Source: Opitutia bacterium UBA953 | GTDB taxonomy: Bacteria; Verrucomicrobiota; Verrucomicrobiia; Opitutales; UBA953 | Direction: 5' to 3' | NCBI GenBank assembly: GCA_002293125.1 | Contig: DBCR01000023.1 | Span: 1 to 37,623, forward strand | DNA: 37,623 bases | In this document: positions 1 through 7,765 of the stretch, one piece after another | Layout of the letters: every line of letters starts with the position of its first letter | Numbering within the stretch: position 1 is the stretch's first letter | Program-made: the position numbers and the translations under genes | The notes under the pieces: model-generated | Seen by the model: the letters and a program-made list of their open reading frames with translations, nothing else | What the model was told of the DNA's origin: nothing | Databases searched by the model: none

Positions 1-101
1 TGCAGGAAGCCGGGCTGGTTGAAGAAGCCGTGGTCGACGGCGACGTCGAAGCAGCGCTTGGACGAGGCGTTGAAGAGGCGGTTGAGGCGATACTGCTTCA
101 T
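1..101 (-). CDS. Class I aldolase, DhnA-like (N-terminal fragment)
   Basis: The first 33 codons of a gene that runs off the left edge. Translation from the ATG at 101 begins MKQYRLNRLF and includes VAVDHGFF, the first strand and acidic/His motif of DhnA-type (class I fructose-bisphosphate/DeoC-like) aldolases. Family members form a Schiff base on a lysine that would lie outside the window. The start lies 21 nt downstream of the isomerase stop codon, so the two genes are probably co-transcribed. Isomerase plus aldolase suggests cytoplasmic breakdown of a monosaccharide or sugar phosphate; the substrate cannot be read. No signal peptide and no Shine-Dalgarno sequence are visible; the leader is C-rich. 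The family call rests on a short N-terminus only. Confidence 0.6.
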   Translation of the reverse strand, partial: MKQYRLNRLFNASSKRCFDVAVDHGFFNQPGFL

Positions 102-122
102 GAGGGGAGAGGAGGGCGGGAC

Positions 123-1166
123 TTACTTCAGTCCCATGATGTGCTTCAGGATATAGAGCTCGAGCGCTTCGTAGTCGCGGGCGTCGCGATACTGCTGGAC
201 GAGCTTCTGGTCTACCGTGCGGACCTTCTGGACGAGCGCAAGGAACAGCTCGCGGCTGTTCTTGAGGTGGTCGGTGACCGGGGAGCCGCGCTGGGTGCGG
301 ATCGCTTTGACGTCCAGGCCGATGAATTCGCCGCGGCGGCCGTAGCCGGACTCCTCGAGGACGCGGACCTGGTTGAAGGCCGCGCGGAGGTTGGCGCCGC
401 CGAAGTTCTTGTCCTGGTCGTATTTCAGGCCGTTCTGGTCGTTGAGGTGGACGCTCGCCAGTTTGTCGTGGGCGAGGGCGAAGGCCATCTCGTCGCTGGC
501 GTCGAGGCCGGCGAGCATCGCGTGGGCGGACTCGATGAGGCCCTTGACGCGCTTATGATCCTTGGAGGCGTAGGAGAGCGTGAGGGCGTGGCCGATGGTG
601 GGCACGTAAGCCTGGTCGGTCGGCTCATTCGGCTTCGGCTCGATCCAGATCTCGATGTTCTTGTCGTAATCGAGCATCGCATTGACCGTCTCGAGCAGGC
701 GCTGGTAGGCCAGCTTGGCGTCCTTGGCTTCGCGGATGTAGGTGCCTTCGCGGGCGAGCCAGAGCACGATGGCCTTGGAGCCGACGGCGTTGGCGATGTC
801 GATGCACTTCTTGGTGCGATCCCAGGCGTAGGCGCGGTCGCCGGGGCTGTTGGAAGTGTAGGCGCCGTCGACGGTCTGATCGGCGAACCACAGGCGCGGG
901 GCGACGAACTCCGGGGTCAGGCCTTGGTTGGCGAGCATCGCCTTCACCTCGGTGGCCTTCTTCTGGATCTGGTCCGGCTTGAGGCCGTCCATGCCCGGCA
1001 CGACGTCGTCGTCATGGAACTGCACGCCTTCGAAGCCGAGGGGGCGGTAGAGGGCGAACTTCTCCTCGTGGGGGAAGACCTTGCGGACGTCACCGCCGAA
1101 GGGGTCGCCGCCCTCGCTGATGTTCCAGGGGCCGAAAGAGAATCGATAGGTGACGGGGGTGCTCAT
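123..1166 (-). CDS. xylA: Xylose isomerase-family TIM-barrel sugar isomerase
   Basis: A 347-residue cytoplasmic aldose-ketose isomerase-like protein, somewhat shorter than typical actinobacterial XylA (about 390). Visible family motifs are FHDDD at 50-54 (catalytic His51 and Asp54), the metal-binding EPKPNEP at 176-182 (Glu176, Lys178), the E-x-x-H pair Glu212/His215, KYDQD at 248-252 (Asp250, Asp252) and Asp285. These match the two-metal site of class I xylose isomerases. One oddity is that the residue aligned with Asp245 of the Streptomyces enzymes is His240, in VHLNDQNG. A histidine ligand here recalls rhamnose isomerase/epimerase barrels, so the true substrate may not be xylose. No kinase gene is nearby; an aldolase gene follows 21 nt downstream. 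It is divergent from an AraC regulator 120 bp away, which probably controls it. Confidence 0.8.
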   Translation of the reverse strand: MSTPVTYRFSFGPWNISEGGDPFGGDVRKVFPHEEKFALYRPLGFEGVQFHDDDVVPGMDGLKPDQIQKKATEVKAMLANQGLTPEFVAPRLWFADQTVDGAYTSNSPGDRAYAWDRTKKCIDIANAVGSKAIVLWLAREGTYIREAKDAKLAYQRLLETVNAMLDYDKNIEIWIEPKPNEPTDQAYVPTIGHALTLSYASKDHKRVKGLIESAHAMLAGLDASDEMAFALAHDKLASVHLNDQNGLKYDQDKNFGGANLRAAFNQVRVLEESGYGRRGEFIGLDVKAIRTQRGSPVTDHLKNSRELFLALVQKVRTVDQKLVQQYRDARDYEALELYILKHIMGLK

Positions 1167-1286
1167 GGGGAAAGGTCCATTTTAGCACCCGGCCGGGGGT
1201 ATCGCTACGCTGGGTGTCTCCTTTGGTGGCACTATCATCTCAACTAACCCCTTGCGGGAGGGGGTGCTTCTGATACGAATGACCCT
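1167..1286. promoter_or_regulatory. Divergent promoter region between sugar isomerase and AraC regulator
   Basis: The 120 bp between divergent starts must hold both promoters and probably the regulator's binding sites. It contains a perfect 10-bp palindrome (CCCGGCCGGG, 1188-1197) and a CCCC/GGGG inverted repeat around 1248-1265. I could not assign convincing -35/-10 boxes or AraC half-sites. It lacks the 7/8-nt arrays found at most other gene boundaries here. Confidence 0.5.
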
Positions 1287-2189
1287 ATGAAAGCCATCCG
1301 CGAGAAGGTCGAGCTGCCCGAGGGGCACTCCTTCCGCGTCTTGCGCTGGTCGAAGTCGCTCCGGGAGGTCGAATGCATCCTGGGGCCGGGTCGCACTCAG
1401 CCGGTCCAAGGGGAGGGGAATCACTGGCACTTCCATAAGGAGATGGAGCTGACCCTGTTCACCGCAGGGGAGGGCACGCGTTTCGTCGGCGACGCCATCG
1501 GCACGTTCGCGGCGGGCGACTTGGTCCTGCTCGGCGAACGCTTACCCCATCACTGGCAACCCTCGGGGTCGTCGGGCGGGCTTTCGATTCAGTGGCATTT
1601 TCCGGAGAGCCATCCTGTGTGGGCATTTCCGGAAAACCTCGAACTGCGCGATCTCTTCAAGCGGGCCGAACGCGGACTGCATCTGCGTGGGCGGACCGCG
1701 ACGGCAATTGCCGCGCTCATGCAGGATGTCGCCCGCAGTAAGGGTGCGGGCCAGTTGGCGGCGTTGCTCCGTCTCCTGGCGGAGGTCGCCGATGCCCCTG
1801 AGTCTGACCTCGCGTTACTGTCGTCGCGTAGTTTCACGCTCAGCGCCGAGTCGCATTATCAAAAAGCCATCTCGAAATCCGTCCAGCACCTCGTGGCCAA
1901 TTTCCGCGATGAAATCCGGCTGGAGGACCTCCTCAAGATCTCCGGTCTCAGTCGCCCGACTTTTGCCCGGCAGTTTAAGCAACACTCCGGTCACAGCTTC
2001 AGCGCGTTCGTGAACGAGCTCCGCTTGCAGGCCGCCCGCCGCGAGCTGCGGGATAGCGAGCGCAGCGTCCTGGACATCGCCCTGGCCTGCGGCTTCCGCC
2101 AGGTGACCTTCTTTAATCGTCTATTTAAGCGGGAGATGGGGTGTACCCCGGTGGAATATCGGAGGAAGCAGCGGAGAAAGGGGAGGTAG
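1287..2189 (+). CDS. AraC-family transcriptional regulator with N-terminal cupin
   Basis: A 300-residue one-component regulator. The N-terminal half is a cupin-like sensor domain: HWHFH at 46-50 followed by KEMELTLF, a glycine turn, GDLVLLG (77-83) and LPHHW (86-90), as in AraC proteins whose beta-barrel binds a sugar. The C-terminal ~95 residues carry two helix-turn-helix motifs, about 212-232 (LEDLLKISGLSRPTFARQF) and 260-282 (ALACGFRQVTFFNRLFK), followed by the conserved G-x-x-P-x-x-Y-R end (CTPVEYR). It is transcribed away from the isomerase-aldolase operon, the classical arrangement for a local activator of sugar catabolism. The effector is unknown. The ATG at 1287 starts just before the cupin with no extension and no Shine-Dalgarno sequence. 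Confidence 0.9.
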   Translation: MKAIREKVELPEGHSFRVLRWSKSLREVECILGPGRTQPVQGEGNHWHFHKEMELTLFTAGEGTRFVGDAIGTFAAGDLVLLGERLPHHWQPSGSSGGLSIQWHFPESHPVWAFPENLELRDLFKRAERGLHLRGRTATAIAALMQDVARSKGAGQLAALLRLLAEVADAPESDLALLSSRSFTLSAESHYQKAISKSVQHLVANFRDEIRLEDLLKISGLSRPTFARQFKQHSGHSFSAFVNELRLQAARRELRDSERSVLDIALACGFRQVTFFNRLFKREMGCTPVEYRRKQRRKGR

Positions 2190-2193
2190 AGTG

Positions 2194-2229
2194 GAGGGCT
2201 GAGTTGAGGACTGCGTTGAGGGCTGAATG
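2194..2229 (+). repeat. Three tandem 12-mers after the AraC stop codon
   Basis: Units at 2194-2205, 2206-2217 and 2218-2229 follow GAGGRCTGNRTK (GAGGGCTGAGTT, then GAGGACTGCGTT). They begin 5 nt after the AraC stop codon. Confidence 0.7.
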
Positions 2230-2250
2230 GATAGGCTGTCGCCGGTGTCA

Positions 2251-2271
2251 GCGGTAAGCGGTTGGCGGTTG
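2251..2271 (+). repeat. GCGGTTR heptad array, 3 units, 3' of AraC gene
   Basis: Units are GCGGTAA, GCGGTTG and GCGGTTG. The orientation is the same as that of the gene that ends upstream, as in all other copies of this heptad in the window. Confidence 0.75.
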
Positions 2272-2279
2272 GGAAATCT

Positions 2280-2378
2280 CAGGTGGCGGCAGCTGGCGCC
2301 TGGGGCCGGCTGCCGAAGGCTGACTGCCGGCACCTGAATGGCCGATGCCCCGGTGGCCGTCACCTGGCATCTGAAATG
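2280..2378. repeat. Degenerate heptad array, consensus NNNCYGR
   Basis: About 14 units of 7 nt, in which three variable positions alternate with C-Y-G-R (for example GCGCCTG, GGGCCGG, CTGCCGA). The phase slips once or twice towards the right end. Confidence 0.55.
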
Positions 2379-2417
2379 AAGGATGGTTGAATCGATGACA
2401 GAGGACAGATGGCAGAG

Positions 2418-2485
2418 CCCTGAACCTGTACCAGCACCCGAGTAGCCGAACCTGAGACCCGACGGCCGAGACCGGGGACCTGAAA
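2418..2485. repeat. Degenerate CCYGANA heptad array
   Basis: Six- to eight-nt units around CCYGANA (CCTGAGA, CCCGACG, CCTGAAA). The same unit type recurs in the right arm at 34065-34133. Confidence 0.55.
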
Positions 2486-2495
2486 GAAACGCCCC

Positions 2496-2533
2496 CGGCC
2501 AACTATCCAGTCTCCCTATGGTGCCCCCTTTGA
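2496..2533 (+). repeat. Right half of the common CCGGTCTCCC hairpin (solo)
   Basis: Closely matches the right arm at 34141-34181: an AACTATCC core, then AGTCTCCCTATG, then GCCCCCTTTGA. No left arm is present nearby, so this is a partial copy. Confidence 0.65.
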
Positions 2534-2539
2534 TTGGTC

Positions 2540-2622
2540 GCCTCTTTGGTCCACTGAGCCTCTGGGCCTCCGTGCCTCTCGTTTGTCTCCCTGGCCAACT
2601 GGCCAACCGGTCAACGGATCAA
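2540..2622 (+). repeat. Two octad arrays (GCCTCNNN and CTGGCCAA types)
   Basis: From 2540 to 2581 the unit GCCTCNNN recurs (GCCTCTGG, GCCTCCGT, GCCTCTCG). From 2591 to 2622 four exact-length octads follow: CTGGCCAA twice, then CCGGTCAA and CGGATCAA. They lie in the leader of the DUF4139 gene and read pyrimidine-rich in its coding direction. Confidence 0.75.
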
Positions 2623-2707
2623 CTCCTCCTAGGCTAAATCCGACACCGGCTTCGTTTATAAAGATGTAGGCAAGGGGGTGTCCTTGCCCCAGACTTTTCC
2701 TAACCCC

Positions 2708-4099
2708 ATGAAGCTCCCCGCGCTCCTCCTGCTGGCTGCCGCCTCCGTCTCCTTCGCCGCCGACCCGGCGCTCACGATCTACAACGGCGGTTACGCCGTG
2801 GTGCGCGAGACGCTGCCGATCGACCTCAAGGCCGGCGTCAACCAAGTCTCTTTCGCCGGAGCCACCGCGCAGGTCGAGGCGGACTCGGTCATCCTCCGCG
2901 ACATCGCGGGCAAGGCTGAGTTCCAGGTCCTCGAGCAGTCTTATCGCAACGATCCCGTCTCGCAGGCCATGTTGCTTTCCCTCTTCGAGGGTAAGACCCT
3001 CGAGTTCAATCGCCGCGAGACTAATAAGCCGGACCGATTAATCGTCGGCAAGGTCATACGCAGCGGCTTCGTTCCCGGCGGCCGTTTCGTCGAGCCCATC
3101 ATCGAGGTCGACGGTAAGCTCCAGTTCTCTTTGCCGGGCGAGCCTGTGTTTCCATCCCTCGGCAATGACAACGTCCTTAAGCCGACCCTCAATTGGAAGC
3201 TCAACTCCGCTTCGTCCGGCAAGATCGACGCCGAGGTCGCTTACCTGAGCAATGGGTTCACCTGGGAGGCCAGCTATAATCTCGTCGCGGCCGAAAAGAG
3301 CGATGTTCTGGACGTCGTGGGCTGGGTGACGATGAACAACCAGAGCGGGATGACTTTCACCGACGCCAAGATCAAGCTCATGGCGGGTGATGTGAGTCGT
3401 GCGCAGCCGGAATATCCCCGGGCGGCTCGTGCCAAGGTGGCTGATGCCATGTCCTTCGGCGCGGCCAAGGGCGTGACCGAGAAGTCTTTCGACGAATTCC
3501 ACCTCTACACGTTGGGCAATCCGGCGACCTTGCGCGATAAGGAGACCAAGCAGGTCGAGTTCGTGCGCGCGTCGGGCGTGAAAGCCGAGCGCCTCTATGT
3601 CTTTGACGGGGCCGGTCACGCATACCGTGGGGATGATTCTGCTGGAAAGGTGCAGGTCTATCGTGAGTTCAAGAACGCCGAGGCCAACAAGCTCGGCATG
3701 GCCCTGCCGAAGGGCAAGGTGCGCTTCTACTCCCAGGACGGCGACCGTCAGCTGGAGTTCGTCGGGGAGAACCGGATCGACCATACGCCGAAAGACGAGG
3801 TCATCCGCGTGCTCACGGGCAACAGCTTCGACCTGAAAGGTGAGCATCGCATGACGAACAATACCGAGGACGGGTCCAATCGCGTCGCCACGCAGACTTT
3901 CGAGATCAAGGTGCGCAATCACAAGAAGGAGCCCGTCGAGATCCGCGTGGTCGAGCATGCGAACCGTGGCGGCAACTGGACGCTCACCACCCAGAGCCAG
4001 CCGCATGAGAAGAAGGACGCCACCACCTTCGAGTTTCGCGTCCCCCTGCAGCCGGACGAAGAGAAGACGGTTACCTACACGATTCGGTATACGTGGTAA
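2708..4099 (+). CDS. Exported DUF4139 domain protein
   Basis: A 463-residue protein read from the ATG at 2708. A GTG at 2678 would add ten residues ahead of an obvious Sec signal (MKLPALLLLAAASVSFAADP, cleavage about residue 18), so the later start is preferred. The N-terminal ~160 residues are a beta-rich region (IYNGGYAVVRETLPIDL) resembling the domain that precedes DUF4139. The DUF4139 part begins near residue 180 (SNGFTWEASYNLV) and runs to the C-terminal EEKTVTYTIRYTW. No catalytic residues can be proposed, and the function of the family is unknown. It is predicted to be periplasmic or outer-surface. It forms a convergent pair with the FAD oxidoreductase, the two stops being separated by a nested palindrome. 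It is one of only two plus-strand genes here and looks monocistronic. Confidence 0.82.
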   Translation: MKLPALLLLAAASVSFAADPALTIYNGGYAVVRETLPIDLKAGVNQVSFAGATAQVEADSVILRDIAGKAEFQVLEQSYRNDPVSQAMLLSLFEGKTLEFNRRETNKPDRLIVGKVIRSGFVPGGRFVEPIIEVDGKLQFSLPGEPVFPSLGNDNVLKPTLNWKLNSASSGKIDAEVAYLSNGFTWEASYNLVAAEKSDVLDVVGWVTMNNQSGMTFTDAKIKLMAGDVSRAQPEYPRAARAKVADAMSFGAAKGVTEKSFDEFHLYTLGNPATLRDKETKQVEFVRASGVKAERLYVFDGAGHAYRGDDSAGKVQVYREFKNAEANKLGMALPKGKVRFYSQDGDRQLEFVGENRIDHTPKDEVIRVLTGNSFDLKGEHRMTNNTEDGSNRVATQTFEIKVRNHKKEPVEIRVVEHANRGGNWTLTTQSQPHEKKDATTFEFRVPLQPDEEKTVTYTIRYTW

Positions 4100-4100
4100 T

Positions 4101-4257
4101 GGCGGTTAGCGGTTGGCGGTTAGGATAGACAGTAGCGCAAAGGGAGACCGGAAACCGGGAGGGATGCTGTGGATTCATGACCTCAGCCAATCATCCGGTT
4201 TCCGGTCTCCCCTTGATTGACTGTGCGCCCATCCGCCATCCGCCAACCGCTAACCGC
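4101..4257. terminator. Nested double palindrome between convergent genes (likely bidirectional terminator)
   Basis: The outer stem is GCGGTTAGCGGTTGGCGG at 4102-4119, pairing perfectly over 18 bp with 4240-4257. The inner stem is 4138-4158 with 4195-4215 (AGGGAGACCGG type, 20 of 21 paired) around a 36-nt loop. The structure fills almost the whole 158-bp gap. It starts 2 nt after the DUF4139 stop codon and touches the TAA of the FAD gene at 4258. No U-tract follows, so termination is inferred from position and symmetry. Confidence 0.75.
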
Positions 4258-5874
4258 TTACTTCGGCACCGCTACCACCTGCCCCTGCGCCCTGAGCATC
4301 TCCGCGAGCTGGCCGAGGTTGATACGCTGGACGGGCGCATTGCTGTCCACGGCCAGGCAGGCGGCGGTGGCGCAGGACTGGCCGGCGGTCATGAAGGTGA
4401 ACTCGATGCGATAAGCGCCGTAGGCGACGTAGCTCGACGACGGGCAGGTCGGCGTGAGGAGGTTGGTGCACTCCTTGATCTTGGGCACGAGCGCCCGATA
4501 GGGGATACCGCAGGGAATCCAATTCGGGTTGGGGGAGTTATCGAAGACCGCGCCTTCCATCCAGACGCGGCCGTCCTTGACGATGCAGCGGGCGTGATGG
4601 AAGTCCGGTGGCCACCAGATCAGGCCGACCGAGTCCTCCACGGGGACGGGGTTGTTCTTACGTAGGTGGGCTTCGGTCAGGACGAAGTCGCCGACGAGCC
4701 GACGGCCATTACGGACATAGAAAGCGCGCGGCCAGCCGCCGTTGTCCGTGAATTCGTCCTTGGTCAGTCCCCAGGCGCCCCAGGCCTTGCGGGTGGCCTC
4801 CGGGACCGACGGGTCGTTACCCAGATACCAATACAGTCCTTGGATGTAGTTACGCGAAATTCGGATCATCTCCGCCCGTTCGGCGTAGCTGGCGGTCGGA
4901 TAGCGATGGTTGAAGCCGGTGAAGTTGCTGGCGAGCGAATGCCAGGAGCCGGGGTCCGTCTTGCCGTTGGGCACACTGACGCCGGGGGCGTCGATCTTGC
5001 CGCCCGCGGCGAGGTAGCGGCGCTGGAGTTCGTAATGGGCCGGGTCGTAGTCGGCCGGCTTCTCGATCGGGGTGCGATCGGCGGCCCGGGTCAGGCAAAG
5101 GCGGAAGCAGTAGCCCTGGATGCCGTCGTCGGGGTCGCCGTCCTTGCCCAGAGGGGTGGGCTGGACGCCGTAGATGAGGCCGCTGGAGGCGTCGCCCGGG
5201 CGGACGTAGGGGTCGATGCGCTTGTCGAGTTGCTTGTGCTTGCTGTCCAGCTGGAGGCCGTTGGTCGTCTCGCGATACTGTACGTTGCCTTCGCGGCCGA
5301 CGGCGAAGCTCAGGCCCGCGAAGGCCAGCAGGTCGCCCTCGTAGGTCGCGTCGATGAAGACCTTACCCTTGATCACGGCGCCGTTCTCGCAGGCGATCGA
5401 GACGATCTTAAGTTTCTCCATGGTCACACCGCCGGTCTCGCGCAGGCGATGGCCGCGGAGCACGGTGACCCGCGTTTCTTTGACCCAGGCGTCGTAGACT
5501 GCTTCGGCGACGTGCGGTTCGAAGCGCCAGAGGCCGGTGTTCTTGGTGCCGTTCGCCGCGATGGCGTCGAAGGCTCCGTTGCGGTTATACTTCAGGCTGA
5601 TGCGTCGGTAGAACTCGCGCGCCAGTCCGCCGACCGCCGGGCTGTTGCGGATTTCTTTCTGGTTATCGATATCCGTCCCGCCGAGTCCTTCGACCGCCAT
5701 CCCGCCGATGTGCTGGCCGGGTTCCACGACGATGACCTTCTTGCCCAGCTTCGCCGCCTGGATTCCGGCGATGACCCCGGCGCTCGTGCCCCCATAGATC
5801 ACGATGTCTGCCCGATGGGTCTGGGCGGAAAGCGCCGCGACGAGGAAGAGGGGAAGGAATGCGAGGAAGCGCAT
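4258..5874 (-). CDS. Secreted FAD-dependent oxidoreductase (FAD_oxidored family)
   Basis: A 538-residue protein with a Sec signal (MRFLAFLPLFLVAALSAQ). The dinucleotide-binding motif DIVIYGGTSAGVIAG is at 23-37, with Glu51 at the end of the second strand to hold the ribose. IDATYEGDLLAFAG at 174-187 and a C-terminal block (SSSYVAYGAYRIEFTFMTAGQ) are typical of the PF12831-type flavoproteins common in PVC and Bacteroidota carbohydrate loci. The reaction is probably two-electron oxidation of a sugar or another periplasmic substrate; acceptor and substrate are unknown, and the c-haem proteins nearby are possible partners (inference). It is monocistronic, flanked 5' by heptad and octad repeats and 3' by the nested palindrome. 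The leader has no Shine-Dalgarno sequence and ends CACCC-ATG. Confidence 0.85.
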   Translation of the reverse strand: MRFLAFLPLFLVAALSAQTHRADIVIYGGTSAGVIAGIQAAKLGKKVIVVEPGQHIGGMAVEGLGGTDIDNQKEIRNSPAVGGLAREFYRRISLKYNRNGAFDAIAANGTKNTGLWRFEPHVAEAVYDAWVKETRVTVLRGHRLRETGGVTMEKLKIVSIACENGAVIKGKVFIDATYEGDLLAFAGLSFAVGREGNVQYRETTNGLQLDSKHKQLDKRIDPYVRPGDASSGLIYGVQPTPLGKDGDPDDGIQGYCFRLCLTRAADRTPIEKPADYDPAHYELQRRYLAAGGKIDAPGVSVPNGKTDPGSWHSLASNFTGFNHRYPTASYAERAEMIRISRNYIQGLYWYLGNDPSVPEATRKAWGAWGLTKDEFTDNGGWPRAFYVRNGRRLVGDFVLTEAHLRKNNPVPVEDSVGLIWWPPDFHHARCIVKDGRVWMEGAVFDNSPNPNWIPCGIPYRALVPKIKECTNLLTPTCPSSSYVAYGAYRIEFTFMTAGQSCATAACLAVDSNAPVQRINLGQLAEMLRAQGQVVAVPK

Positions 5875-5887
5875 GGGTGAAATCCAA

Positions 5888-5929
5888 GATGAAGGATGAA
5901 GGGTGAAGGATGGAAGATAAAGGAGGAAG
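5888..5929 (-). repeat. Six GATGAAG-type heptads just upstream of the FAD gene start
   Basis: Six uninterrupted 7-nt units (GATGAAG, GATGAAG, GGTGAAG, then GATGGAA, GATAAAG and GAGGAAG). On the coding strand they read as pyrimidine-rich CTTCATC-like units ending 13 nt before the ATG. Confidence 0.85.
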
Positions 5930-5943
5930 CGTCATCAGGGGAT

Positions 5944-5975
5944 ACGTGGGCATGGTGATATGGGGACACGGGGAG
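5944..5975 (-). repeat. Four ACGTGGGC-type octads
   Basis: Exact 8-nt spacing: ACGTGGGC, ATGGTGAT, then ATGGGGAC and ACGGGGAG. Homologous octads are at 10547, 18672 and 21099, and in inverted form at 21223 and 34193. Confidence 0.8.
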
Positions 5976-5982
5976 AGACGGG

Positions 5983-6071
5983 GCTCAAAGGGGGCAGCAT
6001 AGGGAAACCGGATTGGATGCTGTGGACATATGACCCCAGCCAATCATCCGGTCTCCGGTTTCCCTTTGAGC
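5983..6071. terminator. Hairpin element with GCTCAAAGGG/CCCTTTGAGC stem
   Basis: A perfect 10-bp outer stem (5983-5992 with 6062-6071) encloses a second stem AGGGAAACC (6001-6009 with 6057-6065). It lies about 95 nt after the stop of the BNR-repeat gene in its transcription direction. It is a member of the family also seen at 4138, 18711, 19901 and 21192. Confidence 0.7.
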
Positions 6072-6086
6072 TAATATTCCCCGACA

Positions 6087-6154
6087 CCTGCCACTTGGGG
6101 CTGCCACCCGCCACCCGAAACGTATGTCTCTCCCAACCGCCAACCGCTATCCGC
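6087..6154 (-). repeat. CCCGCCA and YAACCGC heptads 3' of the BNR-repeat gene
   Basis: Heptads CCTGCCA, CTTGGGG, CCCGCCA and CCCGAAA (one 6-nt unit among them) are followed at 6134-6154 by three units that read GCGGATA, GCGGTTG, GCGGTTG on the coding strand, 12 nt after the stop codon. A 31-nt stretch (6088-6118) is identical to 7803-7833. Confidence 0.8.
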
Positions 6155-6166
6155 TGAAATCTGTCC

Positions 6167-7699
6167 CTACCTCTTGCTCGGCGCGGCCGCTTCGGTCACG
6201 AGGACGGAAGTATTCGGCGAATGTCCGGAATAGAGGGCGAGGTAGTGGGTGTCTCCGATGAAGGTGGCGTTGATGTTGCCGGCTTCGGTCGGGTCTTCGC
6301 TGCCGACGGCGATGGCTTCCGAAACAGGCCACTGCAGCGGGCGATCGAAGATGAAATTAGGGTCAACGACGCGACGACGGAGCACGCCGCCCTTGCCACG
6401 TTGGTAGTAGTAATTGCTGACCAGACCGGTCTTGGCGTCGAGCACGAGGGTAGGGGTCGAGCCCATGACTTCGCCGATGTTCGTCTGGGAGCGCTTCCAG
6501 GTGACACCGTAGTCGGTGGAAGTCAGCTGGTGCTGGGCGCGGGCCGTGGTGCCGCCACCCCAGACTTCACAACGCCCGATGGCGAGGATCTTGCCTTCGC
6601 CGAGGTGTACCGCCGAAGGCTCGGTGGGCCATTGGGCCTTGCTCAGGCCGGACTCGACCGTGGTCTGCTTCCAGGTGGCCCCGTCATCGGCGCTCGTGAG
6701 CGTGCCCCAGGCGTGATCGTTGCCTTCGGCATAGCCGCCCGAGAACCACAGGCACATCAGGCCGACCTTCGGGACCGTGAAGATGTCCGTGATCTGGACG
6801 GGCGCCGGGGAGAGCTTAGGGGTCGTGATCAGCTTGAAGTTCACGCCGTCCGTGGTGCGGTAAAGGTCTTGCTGCCATTCTTTGCCGACGCGGCGGATCC
6901 AGAAGAGCGCGGCTCCCTTGGAGTCGAGTCCTTTACCCACGGGCACTTCGCCGAAGCCCGGCGTATTGGCCACCACGGTCTCTGGCGTCCAGCTGCGTCC
7001 TCGGTCGGAAGAAGTCCGCGCATAGGCCAGCCGGGCGTCTTCGTTGATCGTGTGTCCAGAGCCACGGCTATAGACGCAGACCAGCTTATCGCCGATGGCC
7101 TGCATCATCGGCCAGGAGTTATAGCCCTTGGTGTCTTCGACGACGAAAGGCTTGGGGGTCGCGGCAAGCGGCGTGACTTTTACCAAAGCCAGGCCGGCGG
7201 GGCGGATGAACGTATTGGCGGGGTCTTTGGGCTCGCGCTGGATGCGGACGCTGAGCGGAGCCCCCGGGACGATGCTCCGATAGGATTCGAGGACGATGGT
7301 CCGGGTGACGAAAGACTTGGTCGGCACGGCCGTGCGGACCGGATAGCCGAGGTAGCGTTCGGTGACCTGAGCGTTCTCGACCATCTGCGAAAAATGGACG
7401 CGGTAGACGTCCTCCATTCCTGGTTCGGCGGCGGCTTCATCGGTCGTCACGACGATCTCGACCTTCACCGCCGCGCAATCGGTCGGCAGGGCGACGAGGC
7501 CTACGACGGACTGGCCTTCAGTGCCGCCGGAAAGTGACCAGACCGGGAGGTAGCTCGTGCCGTTGGTCATATTGACCAGCGAGGGCTTGCCCGTCGCGAT
7601 CGAGAGCTGATGGGCTGTCAGGACGATCGGGTCATGGCCGGCGGCGAGGCCTTGGGCGAACCCAGTCAGTAGGACGAACAGCGGGATGAAGACTTTCAT
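6167..7699 (-). CDS. Exported BNR/Asp-box (sialidase-like) propeller protein
   Basis: A 510-residue protein. I start it at the ATG at 7699, which opens a clean Sec signal (MKVFIPLFVLLTGFAQGLAAG); an upstream in-frame ATG at 7753 would add 18 residues from repeat sequence. After a ~190-residue beta-rich N-terminal region comes a six-bladed propeller with Asp-box motifs SSDRGRSW (about 230-237), SADDGATW (336-343) and STDYGVTW (394-401). This is the sialidase/neuraminidase-like fold. I cannot see a full arginine triad, so the glycosidase activity is unproven; it may bind or hydrolyse another glycan. It is predicted to be periplasmic or extracellular. It is monocistronic, with homologous repeat blocks on both sides. 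Confidence 0.8.
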   Translation of the reverse strand: MKVFIPLFVLLTGFAQGLAAGHDPIVLTAHQLSIATGKPSLVNMTNGTSYLPVWSLSGGTEGQSVVGLVALPTDCAAVKVEIVVTTDEAAAEPGMEDVYRVHFSQMVENAQVTERYLGYPVRTAVPTKSFVTRTIVLESYRSIVPGAPLSVRIQREPKDPANTFIRPAGLALVKVTPLAATPKPFVVEDTKGYNSWPMMQAIGDKLVCVYSRGSGHTINEDARLAYARTSSDRGRSWTPETVVANTPGFGEVPVGKGLDSKGAALFWIRRVGKEWQQDLYRTTDGVNFKLITTPKLSPAPVQITDIFTVPKVGLMCLWFSGGYAEGNDHAWGTLTSADDGATWKQTTVESGLSKAQWPTEPSAVHLGEGKILAIGRCEVWGGGTTARAQHQLTSTDYGVTWKRSQTNIGEVMGSTPTLVLDAKTGLVSNYYYQRGKGGVLRRRVVDPNFIFDRPLQWPVSEAIAVGSEDPTEAGNINATFIGDTHYLALYSGHSPNTSVLVTEAAAPSKR

Positions 7700-7765
7700 G
7701 GGGCGAGCAGAGTGTCGCCTTGCAGGGCTCTGATGGCAAGCCAGTGGATCCATGCCCCCAGCCGT

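Larger units (their letters stand above)
2190..2707. other. 518-bp intergenic mosaic of degenerate short tandem repeats
   Basis: No gene is supported here. The minus-strand reading frames that cross it simply translate repeats. From left to right it holds three 12-mers (2194-2229), GCGGTTR heptads (2251-2271), two long degenerate heptad stretches (2280-2378 and 2418-2485), a right half of the common hairpin (2496-2533), GCCTC octads (2540-2581) and GGCCAA octads (2591-2622), then about 85 bp of leader before the DUF4139 gene. Confidence 0.75.

Noticed and set aside
2121..2606. Minus-strand frame of 161 codons after the AraC gene
   Set aside because: It overlaps the AraC 3' end and is otherwise a translation of the degenerate arrays; Ser/Pro/Gly-rich with no domain.
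4258..5874. Specific assignment as a glucoside 3-dehydrogenase
   Set aside because: The FAD motif and C-terminal block fit the broad FAD_oxidored family rather than the GMC-type 3-dehydrogenases, so only the general call is kept.
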